The notes below the pieces were generated by a model. The model did no database searches, was not told the origin of the DNA, and saw only the letters and a list, made by a program, of their open reading frames with translations. 31,504 nucleotides of DNA, taken from the IMG/VR virus record IMGVR_UViG_3300042429_000192, positions 1 through 31,504 of that record. One strand, given 5' to 3'. Made by a program: the position numbers and the translations under genes. Source of the DNA: a virus. Positions 27,786-31,504 of the stretch are shown one piece after another. Positions within the stretch are counted from its first letter, which is position 1. Each line of letters opens with the position of its first letter.

Positions 27786-27805
27786 ATCATTTAACCTAAC
27801 AATAA
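27786..27805 (+). promoter_or_regulatory. Shared 20-base motif, inverted copy 3
   Basis: Plus strand ATCATTTAACCTAACAATAA is identical to the ERF leader motif (minus strand 25798-25779) but in the opposite orientation. It lies in the 105-base gap between the distal tail gene and the metallophosphoesterase promoter region, and no plus-strand gene follows. The orientation argues for a protein binding site rather than a ribosome entry element. Confidence 0.5.
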
Positions 27806-27856
27806 ATAAACGAGCCGACCAATGATCGGCCCATTTACGCAATCACTCTCTTAAAC

Positions 27857-29779
27857 CTATTCTTGATAACTTAAACGATACGTTGATGCAACATCTGTGT
27901 AATTATTAGGCACGTGGCAATTAATAGAATAAACATCTGATTTTACCATAAATTTCATATTATCCATGATTGCTGAATCTGTTTCGGCAAATGTATTAAA
28001 TTTAAAATACACCTTATTCATCATGCTCAAAACCAAATACTGACTTGCTGATGATAGATCACCCTCGTATGTTTTGCAATACTCACGGAAATCATTTAAC
28101 CTTTGCTGTGTGACAATTTCCTCAAGAAACCTTCCTGTGTTATCCTGTGCGCGCCTAAATGCTGGTAAACCAATAAATGCACCCCAAAAAACTATCTCGC
28201 CAACATTAGCAACATAAATATTATCATGCTCCAATATATCAGATGCAATAAATGTTCCTAATTGTTCACGAATAGCATAGATTTCATTGTACCTGTTTAT
28301 TTCACTATTAATATTTCGAATTGCAAAATTATCAATAAATGTTGCCGTGTAGTTAAATGGATCAAATAAATAAGGTGCGCCAATTGCTATTTCAAGTTGA
28401 CCATTATTGGGTGCCGCTTTTGTTGTTACTCTAAATGATTCAAATGTACCATCCCCAATTACCTTAAATTCATTCCAAACTATAACAGGTGAATTTGCCC
28501 AATTTCCATCAGAACCAACATAATAATATAAGCCATCCAAAAATATACGTATGTAATAAGGTATTCTGTTATCTGATCCCCCTTTGCTTATATTAACTGA
28601 AACTAATAATTGATATTGGTCCCCTTGAACTGCGTTTGATGCATCAATTGAAAATACCTTAGTATCATAAACAGGTGTTCCACCTGTTACATAATCCGTA
28701 AATCGTAATGCCTTACGACCTGCAAATGATTGATCAGAAATAGTATATCCACCAACTATTCCCATATTCTCCAAATCAAATTCAAATGATGCATTTAAAT
28801 TGCTGTCAATTCGTTTTTGTTTAATATTTAGGATTTCTTGGTACCTGCGCAATGGCCGTTTAATCAATCGCGTTAAATTGTTATTGATTGCTTTAAAAAA
28901 TTGTGGCACAATTCTGATGTAATTATCAGTGATTCCACCTGTGTTGGCCCCAGCTGCATTGTAAATTTCAAATTTAATATCCTCAGATCCGCTGTTCAAA
29001 TAACCTTGCTTTGCTGCTAGTATTCCAGCACCCGATAATGCACCTGACTGAATGCCTGAAATTACTCGCTGATCACCATAGCTGGATGCATTGGCAATTA
29101 TCCACCTGCCGTAAGCCTGATAAATTTTGCAATTAAATGCAATTAAAATTGATCTTAAAACTTTCTTTGCATTCTGAATAATATAATTATCCTGAAAAAC
29201 ACCTTCTTTGTAAATACTTACATCATCAAAAACGTTATTCCAAATTGATTCAGTTGATATTCTAATGTCATTGCTAATCCATATATCAAATCCTAATCCA
29301 ATTTTCTCTAAATTTTTATAGATAAATTTCCACAATTTTGGATCAGCTTCACCAACTGCTGGAAACCATGAATCAAATGCCTCTAATGATCCTAAACCAT
29401 CATTGGCATTTACCGTTAATTTATATGGTGTTGATGTTATCGCCTCGGAATAAATGTCATTTGCAATCCAGCCATTCCAATATAATGTGTAAACATCAGG
29501 TGCAGATTCGTAGTAAACTTTTACAGAATATTCTTGCTCATTAAAAAGATAAAATTGATCATACGTGACATCATCTGTTACCCATAAATTTAGCTGGCAT
29601 TGTGATCCAATTAATGGTTCATAAAAATCATCATCTGCCTTCCACTCAATTATTACAGGTTCATCAGTTCCAATCATTGGCAATACCGCACCACCATAAT
29701 CTTTTTTCAATATTTCAACCCTGCGTTTTCGTGATCTAACATCCGAAAAATCCAACCGATATTTTACACCGTATGCCAT
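27857..29779 (-). CDS. Distal tail/baseplate protein
   Basis: A 640-residue structural protein directly after the tape measure gene (TAATG-type junction), the usual position of distal tail or tail-tip hub proteins. The N-terminus (MAYGVKYRLDFSDVRSRKRR, IGTDEPVIIEWKADDDFYEP) and the segment VLRSILIAFNCKIYQAYGRW-type are patterns I associate with Bacteroidota phage tail-tip proteins. Residues about 335-495 (ASFEFDLENMGIVGGY ... FIDNFAIRN) look like an inserted jelly-roll carbohydrate-binding-type domain, with an ADN-like closing strand. It probably initiates tail assembly and contacts receptor-binding fibres. Domain calls are by pattern only. Confidence 0.8.
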   Translation of the reverse strand: MAYGVKYRLDFSDVRSRKRRVEILKKDYGGAVLPMIGTDEPVIIEWKADDDFYEPLIGSQCQLNLWVTDDVTYDQFYLFNEQEYSVKVYYESAPDVYTLYWNGWIANDIYSEAITSTPYKLTVNANDGLGSLEAFDSWFPAVGEADPKLWKFIYKNLEKIGLGFDIWISNDIRISTESIWNNVFDDVSIYKEGVFQDNYIIQNAKKVLRSILIAFNCKIYQAYGRWIIANASSYGDQRVISGIQSGALSGAGILAAKQGYLNSGSEDIKFEIYNAAGANTGGITDNYIRIVPQFFKAINNNLTRLIKRPLRRYQEILNIKQKRIDSNLNASFEFDLENMGIVGGYTISDQSFAGRKALRFTDYVTGGTPVYDTKVFSIDASNAVQGDQYQLLVSVNISKGGSDNRIPYYIRIFLDGLYYYVGSDGNWANSPVIVWNEFKVIGDGTFESFRVTTKAAPNNGQLEIAIGAPYLFDPFNYTATFIDNFAIRNINSEINRYNEIYAIREQLGTFIASDILEHDNIYVANVGEIVFWGAFIGLPAFRRAQDNTGRFLEEIVTQQRLNDFREYCKTYEGDLSSASQYLVLSMMNKVYFKFNTFAETDSAIMDNMKFMVKSDVYSINCHVPNNYTDVASTYRLSYQE

Positions 29780-31504
29780 TATCCTAGTCGTTTATTTTGC
29801 TTTTCTGCTCTTTGTAATACCAACAATAAATCCTGTCCGCTTACCTTTGTTTCCAAGGTAAATGCGCCACCGCCTCCACCTGTGTCTAACATTCCCTGTA
29901 ATTTGTTCAATGGTGCAATTACCTCAGGATTTGATCGTGCGCCTGCGTACTCACCCATGATTCCCATTGTTGGACCGCTAACGATACCACCTGCTGCAAA
30001 CTTTGGAATTGATGCAAATGATGACAATACACCACCAATTGCCATGGCCATAAATGCAGGCTGTGTAAATACAGCTGCCGGTCCTGTTGCTGATGCTGAT
30101 TTTGTTGCATTAGCTGTGGCCGTTGCCATTGCCAATGCTTTTTGCATGATAATTTCTTTGATCACATATTGCGCTAATTGCAATGTTGTTTGAGCCATTC
30201 CTTGTAAAAATCTACCCAAACCTGTTGTTGCTTCACCCATTGAAGACATAATGCTTTGACCTAAAACTCCAAATGCACCTGAAACAGCCTCAGCCATTGT
30301 TTGGCCTTTAACCATTATTAAATCAAATTCCTGTTGTTTCAATGCCAAATCCTCAGCAATTATTCTTGAACTTTCTTGGATGCTTTCATTCATTATTTGA
30401 AAAGGTGTTTTAATCTTTTCAGTAACCTCAGCTACATCATAACCTAATGCCTTTAATGGATCACCTAAAGATGGCCAACGTAATTCTAGAAATTCGTTTT
30501 TTAAAGCTAAAGTTTCTTTTCTTGCGTCAGCAACTTTTTCTGCTAATGATTGAATTGATGCAGCTAATCCATATTGTTCTTTAATGGCATCACCATTTCC
30601 ACCATCACCTTTTGGCATTAAATCAACACCACCTCCTGTTGGATCAATACCTGCTGTTGCAGTTGTAGTTTTTAATAGTTGCCTATTTGCTACAATAAAT
30701 GCCTTTGCTGCTGCAATTTTATCCTCATAAGTTTTGGCAGTATTTCGATCCTGATTTGTTTGTGATTTATAAATTGCATCCTGTTGCGCAGCAGATTTTC
30801 TTAATACTTCATAGGCTGTTATCGATGCATATAACTCTTTATTTTTTGACCTTATTGCATTTGCATTTGTTTTTTCTTCATCACTTAATTTTGCTAATGC
30901 ATCATTTGCCCCACTTAATGCTGATTGTTGTTCTAATGCCGCACCAGCCATTGCCGAAATAAGACCAATAATTCCTGCGGCTTTTATTGTTGTTCCTAAA
31001 TTAGCAAATGCAATACGTAATAATTTTACACCTGTAATTACTTTTGGTATTACCGTTCCAGCTAAATAAAGAAATGGCCCAGCTAAAGCTGCAATTCCTG
31101 CGGCACCTGTTATAAATAATTTTGTGGCTGCTGGTAATTCTTTTAAATAACTTAACATGCCATTTAAAGCATGTATTACTTTTGTGACAGCAGGTAAAAC
31201 AACTTGTCCAAATGTGACTCCAAGTTCCTTCATGGTTTCTTGGAATATGCGCATTTGATTGGCTGCTCCATCGCTTGTACGTGCAAAATCACCTTGTGCA
31301 TTTGTCGTGCTACTCATTACGTATTGATAACGTAACATGACTTTTTCACCCTGCGACATTGCCTCATATTTGGCCGTGATTCCCTTAGACAATGCAAATG
31401 CTTTTACATTGGCCTCAGTCATTACAATACCCAAACGTTTTAACGATTCTGTTTCACCTGTAAAAACTCCATTAAGGGCCGTTGTGACCTCCTCAATATT
31501 CATG
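29779..31504 (-). CDS. Tail tape measure protein, C-terminal part (begins at 585 across the junction)
   Basis: This frame holds most of the 714-residue tape measure protein. On the circle it follows base 1 at position 31338; bases 31339-31504 duplicate the left end. A hydrophobic region (about residues 265-330 of the full protein, ELPAATKLFITGAAGIAALA and following) is usual for tape measure proteins and may help DNA cross the inner membrane. Then come a long helical, alanine/lysine/glutamine-rich part and an alanine-rich stretch (ALAMATATANATKSASATG). The C-terminus has glycine-rich GGIVSGPTMGIMGEY and a terminal helix LLLVLQRAEKQNKRLG. It overlaps the distal tail gene start by one base. Confidence 0.93.
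   Translation of the reverse strand, partial: MNIEEVTTALNGVFTGETESLKRLGIVMTEANVKAFALSKGITAKYEAMSQGEKVMLRYQYVMSSTTNAQGDFARTSDGAANQMRIFQETMKELGVTFGQVVLPAVTKVIHALNGMLSYLKELPAATKLFITGAAGIAALAGPFLYLAGTVIPKVITGVKLLRIAFANLGTTIKAAGIIGLISAMAGAALEQQSALSGANDALAKLSDEEKTNANAIRSKNKELYASITAYEVLRKSAAQQDAIYKSQTNQDRNTAKTYEDKIAAAKAFIVANRQLLKTTTATAGIDPTGGGVDLMPKGDGGNGDAIKEQYGLAASIQSLAEKVADARKETLALKNEFLELRWPSLGDPLKALGYDVAEVTEKIKTPFQIMNESIQESSRIIAEDLALKQQEFDLIMVKGQTMAEAVSGAFGVLGQSIMSSMGEATTGLGRFLQGMAQTTLQLAQYVIKEIIMQKALAMATATANATKSASATGPAAVFTQPAFMAMAIGGVLSSFASIPKFAAGGIVSGPTMGIMGEYAGARSNPEVIAPLNKLQGMLDTGGGGGAFTLETKVSGQDLLLVLQRAEKQNKRLG
31339..31504. repeat. Terminal direct repeat, right copy (contig overlap)
   Basis: Identical to bases 1-166 except A at 31465 instead of C at 127. 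See the left copy; together they allow closure into a circle of about 31,338 bp. The silent difference may be a population variant or sequencing error. Confidence 0.93.

Noticed and set aside
27814-27830. GCCGA/TCGGC hairpin after the distal tail gene
   Set aside because: Only 5 bp with a poor U-tract; the strong terminator at 27751-27783 explains the function better, so I did not list it separately.

Overview
This window is almost certainly one complete genome of a small siphovirus-like (long, flexible tail) phage of a Bacteroidota host, read as a linear contig. Bases 1-166 recur at 31339-31504 with one silent mismatch, and the tape measure gene runs off one end and continues at the other. 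The circular unit is therefore about 31,338 bp. All convincing genes lie on the minus strand, so transcription runs from high to low coordinates. A Bacteroidota host is inferred from several TTTG/TTG...TAnnTTTG promoter-like pairs, A-rich leaders without strong Shine-Dalgarno sequences, and the gene families present. I see no integrase, phage repressor, DNA polymerase, tRNA gene or CRISPR array, so a virulent lifestyle is the simpler reading, though not proven.

Layout in transcription order. (1) 27.7-26.6 kb: a single metallophosphoesterase gene with its own promoter and a strong terminator. (2) 26.6-20.0 kb: an early/replication region starting at a consensus promoter. It holds small unknown genes, an ERF-type annealing protein, a coiled-coil companion, an SSB-like protein, several tiny (often membrane) proteins linked by 4-bp ATGA overlaps, a winged-helix replication initiator with iteron-like repeats inside its gene, a possible helicase loader, a VRR-NUC nuclease and a DUF3310 protein. 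(3) 19.9-12.4 kb: ParB-like protein, small and large terminase, portal, a MuF head protein with an added HExxH metallopeptidase domain, a small gene that may be its immunity partner, prohead protease and HK97-type capsid. (4) 12.3-10.3 kb: head-tail connector and tail completion proteins. (5) 10.3-9.1 kb: lysis genes (coiled-coil membrane protein, M15-type endolysin, unimolecular-spanin-like lipoprotein). (6) 9.1-2.3 kb: a 1574-residue fibre with an S74 chaperone, a 420-residue partial paralogue, and two small accessory genes. (7) 2.3 kb, through the contig junction, to 27.9 kb: two tail tube paralogues, tail assembly chaperones joined by a -1 frameshift, tape measure protein and a distal tail protein, closed by a strong terminator.

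The most interesting system is the MuF-metallopeptidase fusion followed immediately by a 66-residue orphan gene. Both are much more AT-rich than the MuF core, as expected for an exchangeable polymorphic toxin and immunity module carried in a virion protein. Other notable points are the origin-like iterons inside the initiator gene, a 20-bp leader motif present in direct and inverted orientation, the slippery site in the tail chaperones, the duplicated tail tube gene, and lysis and fibre genes lying between tail completion and tail tube genes. No stretch longer than about 300 bases lacks a gene.
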